DNA of 64,000 bases from Desulfobacter postgatei 2ac9 (GCF_000233695.2 NZ_CM001488.1:708049-772048), one strand, 5' to 3'. Shown: positions 36,685 to 46,151, counted from the first letter of the stretch. Made by a program: numbers and translations. Notes: generated from the letters alone by a model not told the origin.

Positions 36685-38377
36685 ACTTCATGGGGGCGTT
36701 CGGGCACCCGGGCACTCCCGGGTCAACCCTGCCTCGGCCCTGCTGTGTCTGTGCATGTTTGCATCCGGTGCCTGTGGCATCATCCTTGAGTACATCCAGG
36801 CAAGCCTTGCCTCCATGATCCTGGGCAATGCCTTTGAACAGTGGGCCATGGTCATCGGCCTGATGATGTTCTGGATGGGGTTCGGCAGCCTCATCCAGGC
36901 CCGAATTCCCAAGGAGCGCCTGGTATACGTCTTTATCGGCATTGAAATTGCACTTGCGCTTTCAGGCGGGTATTCACCCACCCTGACCTATCTGTCCTAC
37001 GGATATACGGGTCACTACAGCCTGGTGCTCTATTTTTTTGTATCCATGATCGGCATTCTCATCGGCCTTGAAATTCCGGTGATCATACGTATCAACAACG
37101 ATTTTTCAAAGGAGTTGTCCACCAACCTGGGCTATATCCTGTCCGCCGACTATATCGGCTCTTTGGCAGGTGCCCTGGTTTATGTGTTCATCCTTCTGCG
37201 TTTTTTTCCCATTACGGAAGCGGCTTTTTTAACCGCCGGCATGAACTTTTTTCTTGCCCTGATTACCTTTATTTATTTTACCCGTAAACAAATCATCCGG
37301 CGTAATATTCCATTGCTTGTGATCATGGTCGCCACCTGTGTTGTGGTGATTTTCGGGTATATGAACAACCGCCGGTGGCAGGTCACCAATGAACAGTCCC
37401 TGTATGACGACCCAATCGTCTATTCTAAAACCAGCCAGTATCAGCATATCGTTATTACGCATTTCACGCCCCTGGACGAAGTCCGGCTCTTTTTAAACGG
37501 AAACCTGCAGTTATGCAGTACGGACGAGGCCCGGTATCATGAATCCCTGGTTCATCCGGCCATGGCCCTGGCACAAGCCCGCACCCGGGTGTTGATCCTG
37601 GGCGGCGGTGACGGTTGCGCGTTAAGGGAGGTTTTAAAATACCCGGATGTTGAACTGATTACCCTGGTGGACCTGGACCCGGCCATGACAAGCCTTGCCG
37701 CCACCCATCCCCTGCTCTCCCGGCTTAATAATCATGCGTTTGACAGCGCCCGGGTGACCACCTTGACAGGTCCCGGGATGTCACCGGGGGAGTTTCGCCA
37801 GATCTATCAAGCGGCCTCTGACAGAAAAAGGAAACCGGATGACGTGCGGCACGTCGCCGAGGTCCGGGTCATGAACCTGGATGCCGACAAGTTTCTGGAA
37901 CAGGTTAAAGGATTTTGGGACGTCATTATCGTAGACATGCCGGATCCATCCACACCGGAACTGAGCAAACTCTACTCAAAGGAATTTTATCTTAAAGTCT
38001 ACCACAGGCTGTCAAAAAACGGCATTGCATCTGTCCAGGCCACCTCTCCTTACCTTGCCAAAGAAAGCTATCTTTGTATTGGCAGGACATTGATATCTGC
38101 CGGATTTTTTATTCTGCCATACCATGAAAATGTGCCTTCGTTCGGGGACTGGGGCTGGTTTCTATGCACCCGTAAAGATTGGGACAACAGCCTTGGCAAA
38201 CAACGAATTTCAGAACTTGAATTTACCGTTCCCACCCGGTTTCTAACCCCTGAGGTATTCAGACGCGAACTGGTATTCGGAAAAGGCATGACCCAAAGCC
38301 GCCACACCGAAATCAACACCCTTCTTTTTCCGGTGCTGCTCTCCTACTACAATCACGAATCCTGGCTTCTGGAATAG
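36674..38377 (+). CDS. Membrane-anchored spermidine-synthase-like protein
   Basis: About 567 residues. The first ~220 form seven or so membrane helices (FASGACGIILEYIQASLASM, YFFVSMIGILIGLEIPVIIR); the rest is an aminopropyltransferase fold with the SAM-type binding motif LILGGGDGCALREVLKYP, LVDLDPAM, and the catalytic-Asp region VDMPDPSTPELSKLYSKEFY. Such fused proteins may add aminopropyl groups to polyamines at the membrane; the acceptor is unknown. Start ATG 36674 overlaps the DUF350 stop. Last gene of the cluster. A SAM decarboxylase, which would supply the donor, is not in the window. Confidence 0.87.
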   Translation: MPSELHGGVRAPGHSRVNPASALLCLCMFASGACGIILEYIQASLASMILGNAFEQWAMVIGLMMFWMGFGSLIQARIPKERLVYVFIGIEIALALSGGYSPTLTYLSYGYTGHYSLVLYFFVSMIGILIGLEIPVIIRINNDFSKELSTNLGYILSADYIGSLAGALVYVFILLRFFPITEAAFLTAGMNFFLALITFIYFTRKQIIRRNIPLLVIMVATCVVVIFGYMNNRRWQVTNEQSLYDDPIVYSKTSQYQHIVITHFTPLDEVRLFLNGNLQLCSTDEARYHESLVHPAMALAQARTRVLILGGGDGCALREVLKYPDVELITLVDLDPAMTSLAATHPLLSRLNNHAFDSARVTTLTGPGMSPGEFRQIYQAASDRKRKPDDVRHVAEVRVMNLDADKFLEQVKGFWDVIIVDMPDPSTPELSKLYSKEFYLKVYHRLSKNGIASVQATSPYLAKESYLCIGRTLISAGFFILPYHENVPSFGDWGWFLCTRKDWDNSLGKQRISELEFTVPTRFLTPEVFRRELVFGKGMTQSRHTEINTLLFPVLLSYYNHESWLLE

Positions 38378-38500
38378 TGTAGTCTGGCGCAAGCCCAAAA
38401 AGTTAACCTAGAATTAGCGTTTTTTAATTTCTCGTATGATCAGCCCATGGCTATGAGTTGGATATTGAAATTCATAAGTTTATCCTGCACAATGCCCCCC

Positions 38501-40924
38501 ATGATTTCCACCGACTACATTGAGGTTGCTGTTATCCTTCCTGTGAACCAGACTTATGTTTACGCGATTCCGGGTACATTCCGGGCTGATGCCTGTCCCG
38601 GCATGCGTGTGCTGGTACCCTTCGGGCGGCGCAGAGTTACCGGTTATATCCTGGCGGAAAAAAAGGAAAGCGGACCATATAAGACCAAAGATGTGCTGGA
38701 TCTGCTGGATGATCATCCCCTGTTTCCCGAATCTGACATTGCATTTTTTAAATGGGTATCCGGCTATTATATCTATCCTTTAGGGGAGACCATTAAAGCG
38801 GCAATGCCCGCCGGCCTGGACTGCATGGATGTCTCCTGCGCCTTTGTCACGGTCAAGGGCGCAAAGGCCCTTGAAGCCGGGGAGTTACCCCATGAAGAGG
38901 CCAGGGTTCTGGGTTTGGCCTCTGCAAAGGAGGGGATCTCTTTAAAATCCCTTTCCCGGCGGGATCCTGCCGGGGCAGCCGTACTGCGGGGTCTTGAAAA
39001 AAAAGACCTGGTGCAGGTCACGGCCGTGCTTCAAACTCAGACTGCCGGGATTAAAACCGAAAAATTTATTTCCCTGCCCCGGGAAACACCGACGCTCCAG
39101 ATCCGGATGTCAGCCAAGCGCCAGAAGATCCTTGCTATTGTCCGCGAGGCAAGGGAAGTCTCCCTGACCAGTTTGAAGCGCCATGTGCCTACCGCAGCAA
39201 ATTTAATCAAGCCCCTGGTTGAGGCCGGTTGGCTGAACGTGGTCAACCGCCGGGTGTTTAGAGATCCTTTGGGGGAGCCGGTGACACCGGATACCCCGCC
39301 CGAACTCACCGATGAACAGGCCGCCGTTGTAAAACAGATCCAGGCCCGCGCAGATGTGTTCTCCCCCTGTCTGCTGGTGGGTGTGACCGGATCCGGCAAG
39401 ACCGAGGTGTACATGCGCCTGGTGGCGGATGCCGTGGCAAAAGGCCGTGGCGCCATTGTGCTGGTACCGGAAATTGCCCTGATTTCCCAGACAGAAGGGC
39501 GTTTCAGGGCAAGGTTTGGTGAAAAAATTGCGGTAATTCACTCCATGCTTTCCCAGGGAGAGCGCCTGGATCAGTGGCGGAAAATCAGTCTCGGCAAGGT
39601 CAATATCGTCATTGGCGCCCGGTCAGCGATTTTTGCGCCCATCCGGGAGATCGGCATCATTATTGTGGATGAGGAACATGATTATTCTTATAAACAGGAA
39701 TCGGGCCTGCGGTATAATGCCCGGGATCTTGCCGTGGTCCGGGCCAAAATGCACAACTGCCCTGTGGTGTTGGGATCTGCCACGCCTTCGGTGCAGTCCT
39801 GCAGGAATGTGATGTTGAAAAAATTTTTTAAACTGGAACTGACCCGGCGGGTAAACAACCAGACGCTGCCTGAAATTACCCTGGTGGATATGAAAAAATA
39901 TCAGGGAAGCAGCTGCTATACCGACCGGATCATTACCCCGGAGCTTGGCCGGGCCATCCGTTTCTGCCTTGAAAAGGGTAATCAGGCCTTGATTTTTTTA
40001 AATCGTCGGGGATTTTCCACCTTTCCGGTATGTGCCTCCTGCGGCAAAACCCTGGGATGTCCCTATTGTGATGTGACCATGACCCTCCACAAGGAGGCCG
40101 ACCGTTATAAATGCCATTTGTGCGGCCATCTTTTAATATCTGATATCCGCTGCCCTGACTGTGGCACCGGGAAAATCAGGAATTTGGGCTTTGGCACGGA
40201 AAAAATTGAATCCATGCTGAAAACCTTGTTTCCAGATGCCCGGGTGGCGCGGATGGACCAGGATTCCACGGCCAGAAAGGGCAGTACCCTGGCAATTTTA
40301 CGTCAGATCCGCAACCGAACCGTTGATATTATTGTGGGTACCCAGATGCTGGCCAAGGGCCATGATTTTCCGGCCATTACCCTGGTGGGGGTGATCTGTG
40401 CGGATTTAAGCTTAAGCCTGCCCGATTTCAGGGCAAGTGAACGCACCTTCCAGTTGCTGGCCCAGGTGGCGGGCAGAGCGGGCAGGGGGGCGGAACCGGG
40501 CCGGGTGATCATGCAGACCTTTAACCCGGATCACTTCACCATTAAAGCCGCTCGTAACCAGGATTACCTTGAATTTTTCAATCAGGAAACCCCATTTAGA
40601 AAGGCGCTGATGTATCCGCCGTTTTCCCGGATGATCCAACTCAAGATCTCAGGGAAAAATGCGGATAAGACAAGGGATCATGCCCGGCTTGCCGCAGACA
40701 TCCTTGTCCGGTTAAATACCCTGGAACCCCAAGCCCAGATTCTGGGACCCATTGAAGCGGCCATCCAGAAAATTTCCTCCCGGTACAGATGGCAGATTCT
40801 TATCAAAGGTTTGTATTCGGAAAATATCAGCCGGATGGTGTCTGCCATGGTTCGGGACCCGGCCATCCAGAAGGTGAAATCCGTCTCCATCGCCATAGAT
40901 GTGGATCCCTATTCCTTGCTCTAA
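38501..40924 (+). CDS. priA: Primosomal protein N' (replication restart helicase PriA)
   Basis: About 807 residues from ATG 38501; earlier ATGs at 38492 and 38447 are possible and no ribosome site decides. The start MISTDYIEVAVILPVNQTYV fits the 3'-DNA-binding domain. Helicase: Walker A VGVTGSGKTEVYMRL, DEEH box IIVDEEHDYSYKQ, motif III GSATPSVQS; zinc-binding Cys set CASCG, CPYC, CHLCG, CPDCG between motifs IV and V; QVAGRAGRGAEPGRVIMQT near the end. Full length. It is an old core gene and lies inside the segment judged to be inverted. Confidence 0.95.
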   Translation: MISTDYIEVAVILPVNQTYVYAIPGTFRADACPGMRVLVPFGRRRVTGYILAEKKESGPYKTKDVLDLLDDHPLFPESDIAFFKWVSGYYIYPLGETIKAAMPAGLDCMDVSCAFVTVKGAKALEAGELPHEEARVLGLASAKEGISLKSLSRRDPAGAAVLRGLEKKDLVQVTAVLQTQTAGIKTEKFISLPRETPTLQIRMSAKRQKILAIVREAREVSLTSLKRHVPTAANLIKPLVEAGWLNVVNRRVFRDPLGEPVTPDTPPELTDEQAAVVKQIQARADVFSPCLLVGVTGSGKTEVYMRLVADAVAKGRGAIVLVPEIALISQTEGRFRARFGEKIAVIHSMLSQGERLDQWRKISLGKVNIVIGARSAIFAPIREIGIIIVDEEHDYSYKQESGLRYNARDLAVVRAKMHNCPVVLGSATPSVQSCRNVMLKKFFKLELTRRVNNQTLPEITLVDMKKYQGSSCYTDRIITPELGRAIRFCLEKGNQALIFLNRRGFSTFPVCASCGKTLGCPYCDVTMTLHKEADRYKCHLCGHLLISDIRCPDCGTGKIRNLGFGTEKIESMLKTLFPDARVARMDQDSTARKGSTLAILRQIRNRTVDIIVGTQMLAKGHDFPAITLVGVICADLSLSLPDFRASERTFQLLAQVAGRAGRGAEPGRVIMQTFNPDHFTIKAARNQDYLEFFNQETPFRKALMYPPFSRMIQLKISGKNADKTRDHARLAADILVRLNTLEPQAQILGPIEAAIQKISSRYRWQILIKGLYSENISRMVSAMVRDPAIQKVKSVSIAIDVDPYSLL

Positions 40925-41100
40925 TCAAGGCCAGATTCTTTCCATACTCCAGTAATTTAATAGTATAGGAATGTCCTATCAGCTATGATCCCGCCCGAAG
41001 GGTGATAATTTAAAATTGCTGCCCATGCTCATTAACCGTTCCAATTTAGGCTGGGCTTGTGTATTATAAAACTATATTTTAAATTACACGGAGATATTCC

Positions 41101-42309
41101 ATGTATATCGAAAGACACCTTGAGAATGTTGTCAACAAAATGAGTTTGGCATTTCCGATCATTCTGGTCACCGGGCCAAGACAGGTTGGAAAAACAACTT
41201 TGCTACGGAAGATCGCGGCAGAGAACAGGGCTTATGTAACCCTTGACAATCCGTTGATCCGGGAGCTGGCCAAGACAGACCCCGAGCTTTTTCTACAACG
41301 GTATCAGGCTCCGGTACTGATCGACGAAATTCAGTATGCACCCGAACTTCTGCCATATATCAAGATGCGGGTGGATGAAAAAAAACAGAAAGGGGCGTTC
41401 TGGCTGACAGGCTCACAACTGTTTCATATGATGAAAAACGTCTCCGAGAGTCTGGCCGGCCGCGTAGGGGTCATCCATATGCTGGGGCTCTCCACTTCCG
41501 AGATTTTCGACACAGGTAATCAACCCTATACCACGGCATATGAACAATTATCCGGTCGGAAAGGGTCTGTAAAAAATGTCAATGATGTTTTTGAACGGAT
41601 TTTCAAAGGGTCCATGCCGGCACTTTATGAGATTGAACAGGATATTGAGCAATACTATGCATCCTATGTGAACACCTATCTTCAAAGGGATATCAGGGAT
41701 CTGACCCAGGTCGCCGATGAGCTTTCCTTCATGAGATTCATGCAGGCCTGTGCGGCAAGAACAGGTCAGATGGTCAATTTTTCCGAGTTGGCAAAGGATG
41801 TGGGCATCACTTCGCCAACTGCCAAACAATGGCTTTCCATACTGGTTTCTTCCGGGATTATCACCTTGCTTGAACCCTATTTCAACAATGCTTTGAAACG
41901 GATTGTTAAAGCACCGAACATGTATTTTCTGGATACCGGCTTGTGTGCTTATCTAACCCGATGGACCAGCCCCCAGACATTGGAGGTGTCAGCCATGGCC
42001 GGACCATTTTTTGAATCTTACGTGGTGAGTGAAATCATCAAAAGTTATTATAATGACGGCAGACGTCCCCCTATTTATTACTATCGTGATTCCGATAAAA
42101 AAGAGATTGATCTCATCATTGAACAGGACGGAATACTGTACCCCGTGGAAATCAAAAAAAGCGGCAGTCCGAAAAAAGACGCGATCCGGCATTTCTCCGT
42201 GCTTGAAAAAAAAGGCCTTGTCCTGGGACAGGGGAATGTCATTTGCCTTTGCCGGGAGTTAATCCCCATTGACAGAAAAAACCATTTTGTTCCGGTTGGA
42301 TTGATATGA
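41101..42309 (+). CDS. AAA-family ATPase with DUF4143 domain
   Basis: A 402-residue ATPase of the archaeal-ATPase-like/DUF4143 group. Walker A TGPRQVGKTTLLRK, Walker B APVLIDEIQYAPELLP, sensor FWLTGSQLFHMM; after it a winged-helix-like region (FSELAKDVGITSPTAKQWLS) and the C-terminal DUF4143 nuclease-like domain with the PD-(D/E)xK-type pattern KKEIDLIIEQDGILYPVEIK. Common, often mobile, of unsettled role (toxin-antitoxin or defence-related suggested). Intact. Sits right before the remnants of the type I restriction locus. Confidence 0.87.
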   Translation: MYIERHLENVVNKMSLAFPIILVTGPRQVGKTTLLRKIAAENRAYVTLDNPLIRELAKTDPELFLQRYQAPVLIDEIQYAPELLPYIKMRVDEKKQKGAFWLTGSQLFHMMKNVSESLAGRVGVIHMLGLSTSEIFDTGNQPYTTAYEQLSGRKGSVKNVNDVFERIFKGSMPALYEIEQDIEQYYASYVNTYLQRDIRDLTQVADELSFMRFMQACAARTGQMVNFSELAKDVGITSPTAKQWLSILVSSGIITLLEPYFNNALKRIVKAPNMYFLDTGLCAYLTRWTSPQTLEVSAMAGPFFESYVVSEIIKSYYNDGRRPPIYYYRDSDKKEIDLIIEQDGILYPVEIKKSGSPKKDAIRHFSVLEKKGLVLGQGNVICLCRELIPIDRKNHFVPVGLI

Positions 42310-42327
42310 AACAACCGCTGCATTTCG

Positions 42328-42504
42328 TGGCGGATTCCTCGCATCGGAAACCTTGTGAAAAATACCAGGCGTATTGAAAAATGCACTCGCAAAGGTTATG
42401 GCACAAAATTTACCGAACTGCGTCAGCTTGAAGAAATAGATGCTGATATCAGGGGTGCCGAAGATGAATTTATGCGATTGCTAAAAAAGGTGACGCTGAT
42501 ATGA
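42328..42504 (+). pseudogene. hsdM: 3' remnant of a type I modification subunit gene
   Basis: A frame without start codon ends RRIEKCTRKGYGTKFTELRQ then LEEIDADIRGAEDEFMRLL and stops in an ATGA overlap with hsdS. The last part fits the C-terminal helix of HsdM proteins that end with a 'RPLEEIDADI..LE.EI..LL' pattern. The rest of hsdM is gone, replaced upstream by the AAA ATPase gene. Confidence 0.6.
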
Positions 42505-43797
42505 GCAGTACTGTAAAGTTAAAATATAAGATTGATCCTATTCGACGTGGAAATCCACCTTCATGTGTAGAGAATGGAGGTATTCCTGTCGTTAACCAAG
42601 CTTGCGTATGGCCATCAGGCCTTGACAGTTCAAAATTTAAGCATCACAACCCAGAAGAAATTAGGCGCATAGATGCATGGCTAAAAGAGGGGGATGTATT
42701 AGTCAACTCTACAGAAACAGGGACTCTTGGACGTGTATGCCATTTAAATTTCGAACCGGAGACAGATATCTTTGCTGATGGTCATGTTACAATACTCCGT
42801 GCCACCAAAAAAGTGATTAAAACAAGGTATTTGTTTTATGTACTTTATTGTCAACAAGAACGAATAACAGTTGAGTGTTCCGAAGGGGCAACAAATCAAA
42901 TTGAGTTGAGTCGCTTTCTCTTAGGAAATTTCAAGCTTGAATGGCCTCCCCTCGCAACCCAAACCCAAATAGCCAATTATCTCGATCGAAAAACGGCCGA
43001 ACTGGATCAGTTGATCGGGGCAAAACAGCGGTTGCTGAAACTGCTGGATGAAAAAAAAACGCGCCCTCACCCGTGGTCTGAACCCCGACGTCCCTCTCAA
43101 AGAATCCGGTATTCCCTGGCTTGGTAGGCTTCCAATGCATTGGGAAATTGAACGATCAAGATGGCTATTCACACAGTCTGATTTGCCGGTAAGGAAAGAC
43201 GACGAAATGGTTACTTGCTTTCGGGATGGAATGGTCACTTTACGAAGCAATAGGCGGGAGGCTGGGTTTACTAATGCAATACTGGGACTTGGGTATCAGG
43301 GCGTACGAAAGGGCCAATTAGTTATTCATTCAATGGACGCCTTTGCAGGAGCCATAGGAGTTTCTGACTCCGATGGTAAGTGTACTCCAGAATATGTGAT
43401 CTGCGACCCTGTAACGGATAAAACAGATTCGGACTATTATGCTGTATTGTTGAGAGAAATGGCTTTGCAGCATTTTATTCAAGCGCAATGTTCTGCTGTG
43501 CGAGAGCGAGCACCTCGTATACGCTTCACCCAATTCAAAGATTTTGAATTACCTGTGCCCCACATTGAAGAACAAAAATTAATTGTGGCGCATATAAAGC
43601 AAGCTTCGCAATCAATAAAACAGTTGCAAAAAGTTACTGAAAAAGCCATCTCCCTTCTAAAAGAACGCTGCACAGCGTTGATTTCAGCAGCCGTAACAGG
43701 AAAGCTGGCTAATAAAATCCTGAATGCAGGCCGCGATACCCAAACAAACGAACCGATGCCGAATCCAGTAGGAGAACATCACCCGTGTCTGACCTGA
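42501..43797 (+). pseudogene. hsdS: Type I specificity subunit, frameshifted in an A9 tract
   Basis: Two frames overlap at 43048-43127. The first (42501-43127) has one target-recognition domain and the spacer helix TQIANYLDRKTAELDQLIGA; the second (43048-43797) continues LTRGLNPDVPLKESGIPWLG, a second recognition domain and a spacer helix up to ALISAAVTGKL. The switch happens at nine A residues (43051-43059); eight would restore one continuous HsdS of about 430 residues (LLDEKK-RALTRG). This may be decay, a sequencing error in a homopolymer, or a phase-variable tract. The partner genes hsdM and hsdR are clearly dead. Confidence 0.85.
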
Positions 43798-44379
43798 TCC
43801 CCAAACATGGCGGCTACCGCAACCTGAAAAGTTTTCAGATGGCGCAGTTGTGTTATGACGTAACCGTAAGGTTTTGCAGCAAGTATATTGATCGCTTCAG
43901 TCGGACAAAGGACCAGATGGTGCAGGCGGCTCGATCAGGGGTGCAGAATATTGCCGAGGGATCACAGGCTTCGGCAACCTCGAAGAAGACTGAACTGAAG
44001 CTGACACAGGTGGCACGGGCAAGCCTGGAAGAGCTGAAGCTGGATTATGAGGATTTTCTGCGGCAGCGGGGATTGGCGCTGTGGGAGCGGGATAACCCGC
44101 TCCGGCAGGCACTGATTGACCGGCGGTGTCAAACGGCTGATGACGTGGCGGGCTGGGTGAAGGACGTGAGTCGTTTTTATGGACGAGGTGGACCCAGTGG
44201 ACCTTGTTCATCCACATCTACCCCGAAACTTCCGCCAACGCCATGCTGGTTTTAATCGCCGTGGCCTGCTCTCTCCCGACCGTCAGGTCGAACGGCTGGC
44301 AAAGGATTTTGAAAACCAGGGCGGGTTTACCGAACGTCTGTACCGTGTGCGCAGCACCAAGCGGAGGAATTTAAAATGA
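43785..44379 (+). pseudogene. Four-helix-bundle protein, frameshifted
   Basis: A cargo gene often found inside type I restriction loci. Start GTG 43785 (AGGAG at 43769-43773). The first frame codes the four-helix body (SFQMAQLCYDVTVRFCSKYI, SGVQNIAEGSQASATSKKTE). After about 44180 the coding signal moves to another frame (YPETSANAMLVLIAVACSL) and, near 44265, to a third (DRQVERLAKDFENQGGFTER then LYRVRSTKRR), ending at 44379. So at least two indels destroy it. The intact protein would be about 195 residues. Confidence 0.8.
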
Positions 44380-44924
44380 CCGACCATCCTCTCAAAACAC
44401 CTCAATACCGCAACTGGCTGACCGATATCAAACAGCGAATCCGCAAGGCCCAGATAAAAGCGGCAGTCCAGGTGAATACGACCCTTTTAACCTTTTACTG
44501 GGAGCTGGGAGCGCAGATCGTGGAATGTCAGCAATCAGCCAAATGGGGCAGCGGCTTTCTGCCGCAACTGATCAAAGATCCCTATACCTTTGATTTTCTG
44601 ACGCTGACACAGAACTACAATGAACGGGAACTGGAAAAGGCTCTGATTGACCATATAACCAATTTTTTGCTTGAACTGGGGACGGGGTTTGCCTTTGTGG
44701 GGCGTCAACAAGAATTACAGGTTGGCGAGCGGGACGAGCCGGCCATCGGTATCCTGCTGTGCAAATTCCGTAATCCCGTGGTGGTTGAATATGCCTTAAG
44801 TGATATCGCCAAGCCAATGGGAGTGTCTGAATATCAACTGACCCGCGCCCTGCCGGATAATCTGAAACCAAGCCTGCCGTCCATCGAAGAGATGGAAGCT
44901 GAATTCGGTGAACTAAAGCGCTGA
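44376..44924 (+). pseudogene. DUF1016 (YhcG-type) nuclease gene with internal deletions
   Basis: An open 182-codon frame joins three separate parts of a ~350-residue DUF1016 PDDEXK nuclease: the N-terminal helices up to AKWGSGFL; the block PQLIKDPYTFDFLTLTQNYN followed by LELGTGFAFVGRQQELQVG; and the end AIGILLCKFRNPVVVEYALS. The segment normally following LQVG, which carries the catalytic core (DFYIDLLFYH... VVIELK), is missing, as are about 120 residues after GSGF. It is in frame, so a shortened, catalytically dead protein could be made. Confidence 0.82.
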
Positions 44925-44943
44925 AAACGTCGAAGCTTAAAAA

Positions 44944-45609
44944 ATGAGCAAAATACACACGGAAGAACAGTTTGAATCGGCAATTGAGGCTCATCTTATG
45001 GCCAAGGGCTATTCAGCCCTGCCCAAAGATGGGTATGATGTTGAACGGGCGTTTTTCCCAGCTCAGGTAATAGGCTTTATCCGCGAAACCCAGGCAGAAG
45101 AACTAAAACGCATTGAAACCATGCTGGGGGATAAAACCGATGAGAGCCTGCTCAAAGATCTCAATTTCTGGCTCAATTCACAGGGCATGCTGCCGGTGCT
45201 GCGAAACGGGTTCAAGTGCCATGGCCGGACCTTTCGGGTCTGTTTTTTTAAACCGGCCCACGGAATGAATCCAACGCTTGAGTCGCAGTATGGTGCCAAC
45301 CGGCTTTCCGTGATCCGTCAGTTGCGCTACAGCAGCAAAAACAGCAATGAACTGGATCTGCTTCTCTCTATCAACGGGCTGCCGGTGATCACAGCTGAGT
45401 TAAAAAATCCCATGACCGGGCAGACCGTGGAAAACGCGATCCGTCAGTATAAAAAAGACCGGGATCACCGGGAATTGCTGTTTGATTTCAAAAAACGCGC
45501 TCTTGTCCATTTTGCGATGGATACAGAACTGGCTTATATGACTACGCGCCTGGCCGGCTCAGCATCATTTTTTAACGCTTTTGTCAACAAAAAAATGATG
45601 TTTTTATAA
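44944..45609 (+). pseudogene. hsdR: N-terminal remnant of a type I restriction enzyme R subunit
   Basis: About 207 genuine codons: MSKIHTEEQFESAIEAHLMA, then the PDDEXK nuclease region with NSNELDLLLSINGLPVITAELKN (D...E-x-K) and the end VHFAMDTELAYMTTRLAGSA. From 45565 the frame runs into the 94-bp IS repeat and stops at 45609. The continuation expected in HsdR (helicase) lies 26 kb away, on the minus strand, at 18705-19640. About 400 codons of the helicase part are absent from both pieces. Confidence 0.9.
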
Positions 45610-45657
45610 AAAAATGCTATCGGAGTTACCTTGCAAAAACCTAACCGGACATCACTG
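45565..45657 (-). repeat. 94-bp IS-end repeat, right copy (inverted partner at 19645-19738)
   Basis: The reverse complement of the left copy, differing by one T in a T run. Here it stands alone, without transposase, between the hsdR N-terminal piece and an integrase remnant. See the finding on inversion. Confidence 0.93.
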
Positions 45658-45698
45658 GCTTTTTCCACTAAAAGATAGACTTTTTTAAAACCGGGAAA

Positions 45699-46001
45699 AT
45701 GGGAATGCGTCCCTTCAAAGAGCGCCGTCATTTTATGGGCAAGCTTTGTGAAAAAGCAGGTGTTAAACCCTTTGGGTTTCATGCGATCAGTCACTTGTCA
45801 ACCTCTATCTTGTACGACCTTGGGTATTCAGTATCGGTGATACAGACAATATTGCGGCATAAAAGCCCCAGCACAACGGAGAGATACTTGAAGAGCCTGG
45901 GCTTGGAAAATGTCCGTGAAGCACTTGAAAACCTGGCAATGGACCGTAATCCAGAAAGAAGGGAGGAACCGGATTATGGTAAGCTTATGTTTGGCCTGTA
46001 A
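45699..46001 (+). pseudogene. Tyrosine recombinase (phage-type integrase), C-terminal remnant
   Basis: About 95 codons from the catalytic C-terminus: GKLCEKAGVKPFGFHAISHL, LGYSVSVIQTILRHKSPSTT, ERYLKSLG with the nucleophilic Tyr. The canonical H-x-x-R box has become HAIS, so an essential Arg is lost, and the N-terminal and core parts are absent, cut by the IS repeat. It ends 72 nt from the CCA end of tRNA-Glu, the normal place for the integrase of a tRNA-borne island. Confidence 0.82.
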
Positions 46002-46003
46002 CA

Positions 46004-46042
46004 AAAAAGCCGTCCTGGGAGCCGTCTACTCCTGGGATGGCT
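46004..46042 (-). terminator. Terminator of the tRNA operon
   Basis: On the minus strand AAGCCATCCCAGGA pairs with TCCCAGGACGGCTT (14 bp including G-U pairs) and is followed by TTTTTTG. It lies downstream of tRNA-Glu, between it and the integrase remnant. Confidence 0.8.
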
Positions 46043-46073
46043 TATGTCAAGTTAGATAACTTGTTGATTTTGT

Positions 46074-46151
46074 TGGCGTCCCCAAGGGGATTCGAACCCC
46101 TGTCGCAGGCGTGAAAGGCCTGTGTCCTGGACCGGGCTAGACGATGGGGAC
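46074..46151 (-). tRNA. tRNA-Glu (anticodon TTC)
   Basis: The minus strand reads GTCCCCA...TGGGGAC as a 7-bp acceptor stem, with the anticodon loop CTTTCAC (TTC), the T-loop GGTTCGAATCC, discriminator G and an encoded CCA at 46076-46074. Complete cloverleaf. The 3' end faces the integrase remnant, which suggests it served as an island attachment site. Confidence 0.95.
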
